Source: Sphingomonas elodea ATCC 31461
GTDB taxonomy: Bacteria > Pseudomonadota > Alphaproteobacteria > Sphingomonadales > Sphingomonadaceae
NCBI RefSeq assembly: GCF_000226955.1
Contig: NZ_AGFU01000026.1
Location: 1 to 64,000, forward strand
Reading direction: 5' to 3'
DNA length: 64,000 nucleotides
Shown: positions 57,311 through 64,000 of the stretch, piece after piece
How positions within the stretch are numbered: the first letter of the stretch is position 1
Layout: each line of letters begins with the position of its first letter
Translations under genes and position numbers: made by a program
The notes under the pieces: generated by a model
Told to the model about the DNA's origin: nothing
The model's input: only the letters and a program-made list of their open reading frames with translations
Database searches by the model: none

Positions 57311-58153
57311 ATGCGACACTTGTTCTTCCACGCCATGGCACTGGCGATCGCCGTCGGCGTATCGCCCGCTGCCGCGCAGACCTCGCCCGAGACCAGGCAG
57401 GACGAGGAGATCGTCGTCGAAGGGCAGACGATCGATCCCAAGGAATTGCCGGTCCGCGTCACCACCCCGCCCCGGCCGCAGGACCGTCAGGCCAGCGCGA
57501 CGAGCATCTCCGACGCCCGCCGCTTCGTCCGCTGCATGCACAGCGTCGATCCCCGGCTGCTCCACGAAACCATCGATCGGGCATTGAACGACCGCACCGG
57601 CCAATGGGCGCTCGACCGGATCATCCGCCAGCGCGCCGCCTGCTACAATACGGTCTTCGCCCGGCCGCCCGCCGACCCGCCCAAATATGGCGAGTGCAAC
57701 CCGGTCTCCGGCAGCGCAATGTGCCGCAACGTGTTCGATCGGGGTGCGCTGTTCGAATATGCGCTGGCCACCTATGCACCCGATCTTGCGCTGAACCGCG
57801 CCGACCTGCAGCGGACGGAGGTTCGTCAGCAGTTCCTCCAACGCGAGCTGCCGATCAGCCAGAACCGCACCGCCGATGATCGCCGCTATTTCGACGTGGC
57901 CTCCTGCGTGGTGCAGACCCATCCCGAAATGGCGTTGTCCTTCGTCCGACTCGGCGAGGGCGACACGAAGGAGGCACGGCTGCTCCAGCTGCTGATCGGC
58001 CTGTCGCCCAACTGCTTCGGCCGCGCCAAGAAGGTGGCGGTCGATCCCAACCAGTTCCGCCTCTATGTCGGCGAGGCGGTCTATGGCTGGGCGGCGGCGG
58101 TGCGGGGCGTGCGCACGCTGATCCCGGAAACGCAACAGGCGCGGGCGGACTGA
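57311..58153 (+). CDS. Secreted protein of unknown function
   Basis: The 280-residue preprotein has a signal peptide (MRHLFFHAMALAIAVGVSPA, cleaved near AAAQ) and a mature part with cysteines at several spaced sites (RFVRCMHSVDPRL, RAACYNTV, YGECNPVSGSAMCR, VASCVVQT, SPNCFGRA). The helical segments suggest a folded periplasmic domain stabilised by disulfides. The start at 57311 is chosen because GGGGAGG precedes it. No family is recognised. Confidence 0.68.
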   Translation: MRHLFFHAMALAIAVGVSPAAAQTSPETRQDEEIVVEGQTIDPKELPVRVTTPPRPQDRQASATSISDARRFVRCMHSVDPRLLHETIDRALNDRTGQWALDRIIRQRAACYNTVFARPPADPPKYGECNPVSGSAMCRNVFDRGALFEYALATYAPDLALNRADLQRTEVRQQFLQRELPISQNRTADDRRYFDVASCVVQTHPEMALSFVRLGEGDTKEARLLQLLIGLSPNCFGRAKKVAVDPNQFRLYVGEAVYGWAAAVRGVRTLIPETQQARAD

Positions 58154-58168
58154 GCCGCCCCGCGCCCT

Positions 58169-60091
58169 CTACCGGCTGTGGTAGAAGTCGTATACCTGCT
58201 GCGCCACACCCGCCGAGACGCCGGGCGCCTTTTGCAGGTCCTCCAGGCTGGCGTTGCGCACCGCGCGGGCCGTGCCGAAATGCATCAGCAGCGCCTTCTT
58301 CCGCGCCGGCCCGATACCGGGCACCTCGTCCAGCGGGCTCGCGCCGATCGCCTTGGCGCGCTTGTCGCGGTGCGCGCCGATGACGAAGCGGTGGACCTCG
58401 TCGCGCAGTCGCTGGAGGTAGAAGAGCAAGGGCGCGTTGACCGGCAGCATCCGCTCGCTGCCGTCCATCAGGTGGAACACCTCGCGGCCGTCGCGGCCGT
58501 GATGCGGGCCCTTGGCGACGCCGACCATGCACACGTCCTCGATCCCCATCTCCTCCAGCACCGCGCGCGCGGCGTTGAGCTGGCCGCGCCCGCCGTCGAG
58601 CAGCACCAGGTCCGGCCAGTCGCCCTGGCTGCGATCGGGATCCTCGTCCTGCGCGCGGGCGAAGCGGCGGCTGAGCACCTCGCGCATCATCCCGTAATCG
58701 TCGCCGGCGATCGTCTCGGGGCGCTTGATGTTGAACTTGCGATACTGGCTCTTGCGGAAGCCCTCGGGCCCCGCGACGATCATCGCGCCCACCGCATTGG
58801 TGCCCTGGATATGGCTGTTGTCGTAGACCTCGATGCGGTTCGGCGGCTCGGGCAGGTCGAACAGGTCGGCCATTTCGCGGAGCAGCTTGGCCTGGGTCGT
58901 GCTCTCGGCGAGGCGGCGGTCGAGCGCTTCCTCGGCGTTGCGCTTGGCCTGGTCGAGCAGCCGGCGACGGGTGCCGCGCTGGGGGACCGACAGCGCCACC
59001 TTGTGGCCGGCGCGCTCGCTCAAGGCTTCCGCAAGCAACTCGGCCTCGGGGAGTTCGCGATCGACGAACACGTTCCTAGCCGGCGGCACCTCCTCGTAGA
59101 ACTGCATCAGGAAGGCGGCGAGCACCTCGTCCTCGGGCACGTCCTGGGTATGGCTCGGGAAGAAGCTGCGATGGCCCCAATTCTGGCCGCCGCGGATGAA
59201 GAAGGCCTCGATCCCGATCACGCCGGACTTAACTGCCTGCGCGAAGATGTCGGCATCGCCCACCCCTTCCGCATTGATCGCCTGGCTGCCCTGGATGAAG
59301 GTGAGCGCCTTGAGCCGATCGCGCAGGATCGCGGCCAGCTCGAAATCGAGATTCTCGGCAGCGGCCTGCATCTGTTCGCCGAGCTTGGCCTGTACCTTGG
59401 TCGACTTGCCCTGGAGGAAGTCGCGCGCGTCGCTCACCAGCTCGGCATAGCCTTGCTGGTCGATGCGGCCGACACAGGGCGCCGAGCAGCGCCGGATCTG
59501 GTAGAGCAGGCACGGCCGGTCGCGGCTGGCGAAAAAGCTGTCGGTGCAGCTGCGCAGCAGGAACAGCTTCTGCAGCGCGTTGAGCGTCTTGCGCACCTGC
59601 CCCGCACCCGCGAACGGCCCGAAATAATCGCCCTTCGCGCGCCGCGCGCCGCGATGCAGCTGAACGCGGGCGAAATCGTGGTCCTGGCGCAGCAGGATGA
59701 ACGGGAACGACTTATCGTCGCGCAGCAGCACATTGTAGGGCGGCCGGTAGCGCTTGATCAGCTGCGCCTCGAGCAGCAGCGCCTCGGCCTCGTTGTTGGT
59801 CGTGACGATCGTCATCGACCGGGTCTGCGCGACCATGCGCTGGAGCCGCTTCGACAGGCGGCTGACCTGGGTGTAGTTGGTCACCCGGTTCTTCAGCGCG
59901 CGCGCCTTGCCGACATAGAGCACGTCGCCGCGGGCATCCTGCATCCGGTAGACGCCGGGGCGAATCGGCAGCGTCTGCAGCACGTTTCGGATCGCGGCGA
60001 CGCCGGCCTCGAGGTCCGGCGTCTCGGTACCGCGGACCGCGTAGGTGGCCTTTTCCTCGTTGAATCGATCGGGAGAATTGGGGTCGGTCAT
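58169..60091 (-). CDS. uvrC: UvrABC excinuclease subunit C
   Basis: UvrC makes both cuts around the lesion in nucleotide excision repair. The 640-residue protein has the GIY-YIG nuclease at the N-terminus (GVYRMQDARGDVLYVGKARA, LKNRVTNYTQ), a Cys-rich linker (RRCSAPCVGRI), the UVR UvrB-binding motif, the RNase H-like nuclease with IEVYDNSHIQGTNAVGAMIV and LVLLDGGRGQL, and tandem helix-hairpin-helix motifs near the C-terminus (DEVPGIGPARKKALLMHFGT). The ATG at 60091 is chosen from homology; the frame is open further upstream into a repeat. Confidence 0.96.
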   Translation of the reverse strand: MTDPNSPDRFNEEKATYAVRGTETPDLEAGVAAIRNVLQTLPIRPGVYRMQDARGDVLYVGKARALKNRVTNYTQVSRLSKRLQRMVAQTRSMTIVTTNNEAEALLLEAQLIKRYRPPYNVLLRDDKSFPFILLRQDHDFARVQLHRGARRAKGDYFGPFAGAGQVRKTLNALQKLFLLRSCTDSFFASRDRPCLLYQIRRCSAPCVGRIDQQGYAELVSDARDFLQGKSTKVQAKLGEQMQAAAENLDFELAAILRDRLKALTFIQGSQAINAEGVGDADIFAQAVKSGVIGIEAFFIRGGQNWGHRSFFPSHTQDVPEDEVLAAFLMQFYEEVPPARNVFVDRELPEAELLAEALSERAGHKVALSVPQRGTRRRLLDQAKRNAEEALDRRLAESTTQAKLLREMADLFDLPEPPNRIEVYDNSHIQGTNAVGAMIVAGPEGFRKSQYRKFNIKRPETIAGDDYGMMREVLSRRFARAQDEDPDRSQGDWPDLVLLDGGRGQLNAARAVLEEMGIEDVCMVGVAKGPHHGRDGREVFHLMDGSERMLPVNAPLLFYLQRLRDEVHRFVIGAHRDKRAKAIGASPLDEVPGIGPARKKALLMHFGTARAVRNASLEDLQKAPGVSAGVAQQVYDFYHSR

Positions 60092-60140
60092 TGCCGCCGA
60101 TGTAGGGGTGCGAGACGCGAGATGCCACCAAAGAGAAGCT

Positions 60141-60304
60141 CCTCCCCGGTACGGGGAGGGTGACCAAGACGCGCAGCGACTTGGCGGAGGGGCCGCGCCG
60201 AAAGGCGCGGGGTCCGGCGGCGGCCGTGGGCACACCGCCGCTGGCGCGGCGACCCCTCCATCCCTCGGCTACACCGAGCGGTCCCCCTCCCCGTACCGGG
60301 GAGG
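60141..60304. repeat. MITE-like repeat bounded by inverted hairpins
   Basis: A left hairpin (CCTCCCCG 60141-60148 with CGGGGAGG 60152-60159) and a right hairpin (CCTCCCCG 60286-60293 with CGGGGAGG 60297-60304) flank about 125 nt of GC-rich sequence with further internal dyads. The arms are inverted copies of each other, so the whole 164-nt unit is a palindromic element with the look of a MITE or BIME. It occupies the uvrC promoter side of the gap. Confidence 0.75.
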
Positions 60305-60311
60305 AATGACC

Positions 60312-60515
60312 CTACTTCGCCCCAGCCTCGTTCTCGAGCTGGTCCACCTGCGCCTCGATACGCCGCATCATCGCGTCCGCCCGCGCCTTCACGTCGGTCG
60401 CGCGCGCATGATCGGTCGCCGCGTGGCGCACTGCCACCACCGCTACAAACGCAGCGAGCGCCAGTGCCACCAAGGCACCGGCGCTCAGCCAGCGATAGGA
60501 TTTATGTTCCGCCAT
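60312..60515 (-). CDS. Small membrane-anchored coiled-coil protein, hypothetical
   Basis: The 67-residue protein reads MAEHKSYRWLSAGALVALAL, with one helix (about 12-32) then a charged helical tail (TDVKARADAMMRRIEAQVDQ, LENEAGAK) with heptad spacing. It lies directly after atpF on the same strand and may belong to the F0 operon. A GTG one codon upstream is an alternative start. Confidence 0.6.
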   Translation of the reverse strand: MAEHKSYRWLSAGALVALALAAFVAVVAVRHAATDHARATDVKARADAMMRRIEAQVDQLENEAGAK

Positions 60516-60551
60516 CACCGCCCCATAGCATGGGCGGCGCGGCAGGCCAGC

Positions 60552-61103
60552 TCAGTTGAGCCGGCCCAGCCCGGTGATGGTCTTGTCGACCAGCGCCTTG
60601 TCGGCATCGGCACCGTGCTTCTCCGCGATCAGCGCGGCAGCAGCGGTCGTGGCGGCATCAGCTGCCTTGGTACGGATCGCCTGGATCGCCGTACGCTCGG
60701 CGGCGGCGATCTTGTCCTCGGCCATACGGGTACGGCGGGCGATCAGCTCGGCCGCATCGGCCTCGGCCTTCGCCTGCATCGCAGCCGCCTCGACCTGGGC
60801 GTTGGCGACCACCGCCTTGGCATCAGCCTCTGCAGAAGCGGTGCGGGCCTTCGCGTCGGCGAGCATCGCCTCGGCTTCCGCGCGCAGCTTCGACGCTTCG
60901 TCGAGCTGGGTGCGGATCTTGGAAATCTGCTTGTCGAGCATGGTGCCGATCATGCTCGGCACCTTCATGAGCAGGATGATCACCACCACGGTCAGCATCG
61001 ACAGCGCCACGAAACCCGGAGCGGTGATGCCGAACACGGACGGCTCATGATGGAGTTCCACGGTGCCGACCTCCGCGTTCAGGGAATGAGTCTGTTCAGC
61101 CAT
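60552..61103 (-). CDS. atpF: ATP synthase F0 subunit b
   Basis: The 183-residue protein has one N-terminal transmembrane helix (about 32-52, FVALSMLTVVVIILLMKV) and a long charged coiled coil (about 55-180) forming half of the peripheral stalk. Alphaproteobacteria carry b and b' as separate subunits. The ATG at 61103 overlaps the end of atpF' by 8 nt. Confidence 0.94.
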   Translation of the reverse strand: MAEQTHSLNAEVGTVELHHEPSVFGITAPGFVALSMLTVVVIILLMKVPSMIGTMLDKQISKIRTQLDEASKLRAEAEAMLADAKARTASAEADAKAVVANAQVEAAAMQAKAEADAAELIARRTRMAEDKIAAAERTAIQAIRTKAADAATTAAAALIAEKHGADADKALVDKTITGLGRLN

Positions 61104-61590
61104 GGGCAAGCGCCGCCTTCACCTTCTGTTCGACGCTGGCGCGGTCGACCGCGACACCCGACACGCGGGCCACGATCGCCTCGACCGCCTCGACGGTCGC
61201 CGCTTCGATCTCGACGATCGCCGCCTGCTCACGCTCGGCGATGGTACGGGTCGCATCGGCCAGCCGCGCTTCATCGGCCGCGGTGGCGGCCTTGAGCTTG
61301 GCTTCGGCGGCGGCTGCCGCCTGCGCCTTGGCGCCGGCGGTGACCCGCAGCGCCTCGGCACGGGCGGCTTCCAGCCCCGCCTGATAGGCCTCATCGGCCG
61401 CCTTGGCGGCGTCGCGCGCCGCCTCCGCTGCCGCGAGGTCGCCGCTGATTCGGGCGGAGCGATCTTCCATCGTCCGCTCGATCTTCGGGACCATCGCCTT
61501 GCCGATCCCGAAGTAGATCAGGGCAAATACGATCGCGAGCCAGAAGACCTGCGAGGCGTAGATCTCCGAGATCTGATCTAACTGGGGCAT
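61096..61590 (-). CDS. atpF': ATP synthase F0 subunit b'
   Basis: The 164-residue protein has one N-terminal transmembrane helix (about 12-32, SQVFWLAIVFALIYFGIGK) followed by an Ala/Glu-rich coiled coil. The start VPKIERTMEDRSARISGDLA after the helix is typical of b'. It is upstream of atpF and downstream of atpE, the standard order. Confidence 0.94.
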   Translation of the reverse strand: MPQLDQISEIYASQVFWLAIVFALIYFGIGKAMVPKIERTMEDRSARISGDLAAAEAARDAAKAADEAYQAGLEAARAEALRVTAGAKAQAAAAAEAKLKAATAADEARLADATRTIAEREQAAIVEIEAATVEAVEAIVARVSGVAVDRASVEQKVKAALAHG

Positions 61591-61611
61591 CGGCCGAGGC
61601 CTCCGTTCTGC

Positions 61612-61842
61612 TTACTTGACGACGAAGAGGATCAGGATCGCGACGACGAACGCGATCAGGCCCAGCAGTTCCGACGCGGCGAAACCGATGAACAGGCGAC
61701 CCTGCTGGCCATCAGCCGCACCCGGGTTGCGCAGCGCGCCTTCGAGGAACGAACCGAACACGTTGCCCACGCCCAGCGCGGCGAGGCCGATACCGATCGC
61801 AGCCAGGCCGGCACCGATGTACATTGCACCCAGATCAGTCAT
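61612..61842 (-). CDS. atpE: ATP synthase F0 subunit c
   Basis: The 76-residue proteolipid has two membrane helices joined by the polar loop ALRNPGAADGQQGR. The proton-carrying carboxylate is Glu58 in IGFAASELLGLIAFVVAIL. A glycine-rich first helix (GAGLAAIGIGLAALGVG) packs the c-ring. Length and motifs match alphaproteobacterial c subunits. Confidence 0.97.
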   Translation of the reverse strand: MTDLGAMYIGAGLAAIGIGLAALGVGNVFGSFLEGALRNPGAADGQQGRLFIGFAASELLGLIAFVVAILILFVVK

Positions 61843-61893
61843 GTCTAGCTCCCTAGATAATTCGGTAAAAACGATAATTCGAAACGGGTCGAC

Positions 61894-62676
61894 TTAGTGC
61901 AGGTGCACCGCGTCGTGGAGATACAGCGAGGTCAGCAGCGCGAACACATAGGCCTGGATCGCGCAGACCAGCAGCTCGAGCGCGCTGACGCCGACGATCA
62001 TGCCGAAGCTCAGCACGCCGACCAGGCCGCCCAGCGGCGTGCCGCTGGCAAAACCCTGGACGACGAAGCTGCCGAACACCTCGAGCAGGATGTGCCCGGC
62101 GGTCATCGCGACGAACAGTCGCAGGCCCAGCGAGAACGGACGCACCAGGAACGAGACCAGCTCGACCGGGATGATCACCGGCATCAGCCAACCCGGCGCG
62201 CCGTGCGGCACGAACAGCGAGAAGAACTTGAAGCCGTGCTTGATCAGGCCGACCGCGAGCACGATGCCGAACGAGAAGAAGGCGAGCACCGCGGTGACGG
62301 TGATGTGGCTGGTGACCGCGAAGGTGTGCAGCCCCGGCAGCACCGCCAGCGGCAGCACGCCGACCAGGTTGGCGAACAGGATGAAGAAGAACAGCGAGAA
62401 GATGTACGGCGCGAACTTCTTGCCGCCCTTGCCGATGTTCACGTTCACCATCGAGTCGATGAACCCGACCGCGCCTTCCACCATCAGCTGCCACTTGCCC
62501 GGGATCAGCTTGCGCTGCAGGCCGCCCACCATGAAGAGGAACAGCAGCGCGGCGACCACGAACATGAACAGCGCCGAGTTGGTGAAGGAGATGTCATAGC
62601 CGAACAGGTCAATATGGCGGCCCAGTACGGGCTCGACCTTGAACTGCTCCATCGGATCGATTTTGCCGGCGCTCAC
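61894..62676 (-). CDS. atpB: ATP synthase F0 subunit a
   Basis: The 260-residue protein has five or more membrane helices, including SLGLRLFVAMTAGHILLEVF with the essential channel Arg and LELLVCAIQAYVFALLTSLY near the C-terminus, which line the proton half-channels. The start is GTG 62676, whose GTGA overlaps the atpI stop; this gives the common N-terminus SAGKIDPMEQF. Confidence 0.95.
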   Translation of the reverse strand: MSAGKIDPMEQFKVEPVLGRHIDLFGYDISFTNSALFMFVVAALLFLFMVGGLQRKLIPGKWQLMVEGAVGFIDSMVNVNIGKGGKKFAPYIFSLFFFILFANLVGVLPLAVLPGLHTFAVTSHITVTAVLAFFSFGIVLAVGLIKHGFKFFSLFVPHGAPGWLMPVIIPVELVSFLVRPFSLGLRLFVAMTAGHILLEVFGSFVVQGFASGTPLGGLVGVLSFGMIVGVSALELLVCAIQAYVFALLTSLYLHDAVHLH

Positions 62677-62966
62677 TCTGCGCGCTCCTTCGAAATCTTG
62701 TAGATGTTGCGAAACGCTACGATCACACTCAACGTCAGCACGATCAGCAACGCCCAGGGGGACGTGCCCAGCCAACGATCAAGCGCATACCCGATCACGC
62801 CACCACCGAGCGGTGCGCCGATCAACTCGGCGAGCACCCGGGAGCCCTGCTTATACCCCTTTTCGGGCTTCCGCACCGACGCCTCCTCCGCGCGCACCGC
62901 TGCCTTCGCATCGGCGATGCGACGGTCGAGGTCGGCACGGGTAGGGTCGTCAGACAAAGCGAGCAC
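62673..62966 (-). CDS. atpI: ATP synthase assembly protein AtpI/AtpZ family
   Basis: The 97-residue protein has a charged N-terminus (about 1-42) and two membrane helices (GSRVLAELIGAPLGGGVIGY and PWALLIVLTLSVIVAFRNIY), as usual for the first gene of the F0 operon; it helps c-ring assembly. The start is GTG 62966. Its TGA overlaps the atpB GTG. The operon promoter should lie in 62967-63190, which holds no other gene. Confidence 0.88.
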   Translation of the reverse strand: MLALSDDPTRADLDRRIADAKAAVRAEEASVRKPEKGYKQGSRVLAELIGAPLGGGVIGYALDRWLGTSPWALLIVLTLSVIVAFRNIYKISKERAE

Positions 62967-63241
62967 GGCGATCCAGATATGAAAAAGCCGCCGCGCAGCG
63001 GGCGGGCGACATACAGCACCGCAAGCCGATGGCCGCGACGTACGGGCGCTTTAGGAAGACCAAAGGACCGAGTCAACCGTTGCGGCAATCTCCGCTTCAT
63101 CCCCGAATCGGCGCTGCGCAAATCGGCTGCTTCCGCGGAAAACCGGGGTTCGCGCAGCCCTGTGCCCCAGTAGCCGAACAAATTCCCTAGCGCTTGGCCC
63201 GCGCGGTGTGTTGCCGATTGCAGCGGGCGCCAAAGGCCTTC

Positions 63242-63955
63242 ATGGTTGCACCGATGTGCAGCGATACGCCCGATGCCGGCGGCCACCGCGCCCGGCTCCG
63301 CCAGCGCCTTTTCGAAGGCGGCCCGGAGGCACTGCTGGACCATGAACTTGTCGAGTATCTGCTCGCCCTCACCATCCCCCGCCGAGACACCAAGCCGCTG
63401 GCCAAGAAGCTGATTGCCGAGTTTGGCGGGTTCGCCGAGCTGCTGGCCGCGGACCCGGAGGCGATCCTGCGGGTACCCGGCACCGACGACATTCGCGAGC
63501 TCAAGGAAACCAACGTCGCCGCGCTGAAGGTCGTGCATGCAGCGGCCCTGCGCCTGCTCCAGACCAGGGTGCGCGAGAAGCCGGTACTGGCCAACTGGCA
63601 GGCGCTGCTCGATTATCTCCGGGCAGACATGGCCCCGCACGCGATCGAGCGGGTGCGCGTGCTGCATCTCAATACCCGCAACATGCTGATCCGCGACGAG
63701 CTGATGCACGAAGGATCGATCGACGAGGCGCCGATCTATGTCCGCCAGGTGATCGCCCGCGCGCTGCACCTAGGGTCGGCAGCGCTGATCCTGGTGCACA
63801 ACCACCCGTCGGGCGATCCGAGCCCCAGCCGCGCGGATATCGATGTAACGCGCAGAATCGCCGAGGCGGGAAAGCCGCTCGGCATCGTGGTGCACGATCA
63901 CATCATCATCGGGAGCGAAGGCCATGCAAGCCTGCGCGCGAAGGGGCTGATATAG
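63242..63955 (+). CDS. radC: RadC family JAB/MPN-domain protein
   Basis: The 237-residue protein has an N-terminal helix-hairpin-helix region (about 10-90, including HRARLRQRLFEGGPEALLDH and LLAADPEAILRVPGTDDIRE) and a C-terminal JAMM metal-binding site (LILVHNHPSGDPSPSRADID, with ...HDHIIIGSEGHASLRAKGL following). The name comes from a supposed DNA-repair role that is not established; the JAMM fold suggests a metalloprotease or nuclease. The ATG at 63242 has AAAGG upstream; 63254 is an alternative. Confidence 0.92.
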   Translation: MVAPMCSDTPDAGGHRARLRQRLFEGGPEALLDHELVEYLLALTIPRRDTKPLAKKLIAEFGGFAELLAADPEAILRVPGTDDIRELKETNVAALKVVHAAALRLLQTRVREKPVLANWQALLDYLRADMAPHAIERVRVLHLNTRNMLIRDELMHEGSIDEAPIYVRQVIARALHLGSAALILVHNHPSGDPSPSRADIDVTRRIAEAGKPLGIVVHDHIIIGSEGHASLRAKGLI

Positions 63956-64000
63956 GATAGCGCGCGCGACAGGCTTCCTACCCTTGAGGGGAAGGAACCG

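Noticed and set aside
54184-57879. 1231-codon open frame on the plus strand across the DUF3857 gene
   Set aside because: Arginine/glutamine-rich shadow of a real minus-strand gene; it also runs through the divergent promoter region into the start of the next gene.

Overview
The window is chromosomal DNA from a high-GC alphaproteobacterium, most likely a Sphingomonas-like member of the Sphingomonadales. The evidence is the gene set and order: divergent hrcA-grpE and rph-rdgB, bamD next to recN, crcB-rluC-HAD-ATP12, and an F0 operon (atpI-atpB-atpE-atpF'-atpF) with a separate b' subunit and no F1 genes. RpoH-type promoter spacing of the alphaproteobacterial kind and several small proteins typical of sphingomonads agree with this. 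All calls were made by reading the sequence; no database search was run.

Layout. 1-6073 is a surface-lipoprotein locus: the C-terminal part of a TbpB-like lipoprotein cut by the window edge, a Slam-type outer-membrane lipoprotein exporter, a soluble globin-coupled chemoreceptor, a structured non-coding stretch, and a second TbpB-like lipoprotein whose ribosome binding site lies inside a perfect 11-bp hairpin. 6191-9208 is uvrA, with a palindromic repeat read in frame. 9209-10900 is a low-GC island of two translationally coupled genes (soluble protein plus four-helix membrane protein), the best candidate here for an undescribed system, followed by an orphan RelB-like antitoxin. 11145-14042 holds a cupin, a beta-helix protein, a cold-shock protein and a DUF1003 membrane protein. 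14333-18058 holds heat-shock control (hrcA, grpE), a lipoprotein, and rph-rdgB.

18169-25783 holds a MarR-like regulator, small proteins, tRNA-Tyr, an M28 peptidase coupled to rlmB, and glnD. 25958-36048 is rich in small envelope proteins, including three glycine-zipper paralogues, together with osmC, a glycosyltransferase, recN, bamD and manA; two genes here are decayed (an iron permease fragment and an internally deleted TMEM175 channel). 36101-43912 is mostly housekeeping (crcB, rluC, a phosphatase, ATP12, gmk, fumC) plus a TorF-like porin. 43976-47739 carries a copper chaperone and dnaK-dnaJ behind an RpoH promoter. 47891-58153 holds a spermidine-synthase-like protein, an acetyltransferase/deacetylase pair, and two tandem giant DUF3857-transglutaminase-TPR proteins. 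58169-63955 holds uvrC, the F0 ATP synthase operon and radC.

Functional themes: protein folding and heat shock (HrcA, GrpE, DnaK, DnaJ, ATP12), DNA repair (UvrA, UvrC, RecN, RadC), envelope biogenesis (Slam, BamD, lipoproteins, polysaccharide enzymes), and energy (F0 ATPase, fumarase). Short palindromic repeats lie between genes at 46514, 47764 and 60141 and inside uvrA at 6991.
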